DNA of 5,731 nucleotides from an uncultured Bacteroidales bacterium. GTDB lineage: Bacteria; Bacteroidota; Bacteroidia; Bacteroidales; F082. The stretch spans positions 1-5,731 of the forward strand of contig CAMKAR010000148.1 in assembly GCA_946410535.1 (NCBI GenBank), read 5' to 3'. Shown here piece after piece: positions 5,341 to 5,731 of the stretch (within the stretch, counting starts at the first letter, position 1; the number at the start of each line of letters is the position of its first letter). Position numbers and translations under genes: made by a program. The notes beneath the pieces were generated by a model, which did not search any database, was not told the origin of the DNA, and worked only from the letters and a program-made list of their open reading frames with translations.

Positions 5341-5731
5341 TTACAAATTATCCTTAAAATACTGCGTAATCTTGGTAATCAGATGCGCCCTGTCCATGCC
5401 GTAGACGTTGTGGTCGTGGCCGGGATAGACGAAATAGTCGAGCTGCTTGCCGTTGTGGATGCAGTTCTCGACGAAGACGAGGCTGTGTTGCCACATCACC
5501 ACAGGGTCGGTGGTGCAATGGATCATCAGAAGCTTGCCTTCCAACTTGTCGGTCTTGTTCTCCAGACTGGTCAGCTCGTAGCCTTCGGGATTCTCTTGGG
5601 GCGTGTCCATGTAACGCTCGCCGTACATGATCTCATAGTACTTCCAATCCAGCACGGGACCGCCGGCCACGCTCACTTTGAACACCTCGGGGTGGTTGAT
5701 CTTCAGCGAGGTCGACATGAAGCCGCCATAG
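5341..5731 (-). CDS. S9-family (DPP-IV-like) prolyl peptidase, C-terminal part only
   Basis: C-terminal end of the alpha/beta-hydrolase catalytic domain of a serine peptidase of family S9 (prolyl oligopeptidase/dipeptidyl peptidase IV group); in Bacteroidetes these usually act in the periplasm or at the cell surface on proline-containing peptides. The 129 visible residues begin YGGFMSTSL, the segment right after the nucleophile serine of the GxSYGGF motif; the serine codon is cut by the window edge. The other catalytic residues fit: Asp in HCTTDPVV (codon 5508-5506) and His in GHDHNVYG (codon 5412-5410). The Asp motif differs from the more common HGTxDDNV form, but a TDP-type version with a following WQHS is, as I recall, typical of one Bacteroidetes S9 subgroup. 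The stop is TAA at 5343-5341, followed by a terminator. The N-terminal beta-propeller and any signal peptide lie outside the window. No functional link with the T6SS is apparent. Confidence 0.85.
   Translation of the reverse strand, partial: YGGFMSTSLKINHPEVFKVSVAGGPVLDWKYYEIMYGERYMDTPQENPEGYELTSLENKTDKLEGKLLMIHCTTDPVVMWQHSLVFVENCIHNGKQLDYFVYPGHDHNVYGMDRAHLITKITQYFKDNL

Noticed and set aside
1..5731. CRISPR array, tRNA/rRNA genes, insertion sequences or integration sites
   Set aside because: No regularly spaced repeats, no recognisable RNA genes, no transposase frames and no flanking direct repeats were seen.

Overview
The window looks like chromosomal DNA from a member of the Bacteroidota, most likely the order Bacteroidales (Bacteroides/Prevotella-like). 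The reasons are the divergent Bacteroidetes-type type VI secretion (T6SS subtype iii) proteins, a UpxY-like NusG-family regulator, a Bacteroidetes-style S9 peptidase, and start codons preceded by A-rich stretches rather than Shine-Dalgarno sequences. Genus or species cannot be fixed from this stretch.

All genes are on the minus strand, so transcription runs from high to low coordinates. At the right edge is the C-terminal end of an S9-family (DPP-IV-like) peptidase gene, cut by the window at its catalytic serine and closed by a clear intrinsic terminator (5285-5323). An AT-rich intergenic region (5066-5340) follows, holding that terminator, a candidate Bacteroidetes promoter (about 5233-5240) and a short leader with potential hairpins. 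Then comes a tight run of five genes: a UpxY/NusG-like antiterminator (4514-5065), tssH/clpV (2218-4500), tssB (1737-2195), tssC (335-1717) and tssD/hcp (278 to beyond position 1). Gaps are 13, 22, 19 and 56 nt, which suggests one operon.

TssB and TssC form the contractile sheath, TssD stacks as the inner tube, and TssH is the AAA+ unfoldase that recycles the contracted sheath. The NusG-family protein at the head probably helps RNA polymerase read through the long T6SS operon; this is inferred from the role of UpxY proteins at capsule loci. The rest of the T6SS (baseplate, membrane complex, VgrG, effectors) is not in the window and probably lies beyond position 1.

Two points deserve most attention. 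One is the linkage of a specialised NusG paralog to a T6SS operon. The other is the degenerate first ATPase domain of TssH, which has Glu-Asn in place of Asp-Glu in Walker B and no arginine-finger pair, while the second ATPase domain is intact. For three genes the longest open frame starts at TTG; ATG starts a little downstream are preferred here.
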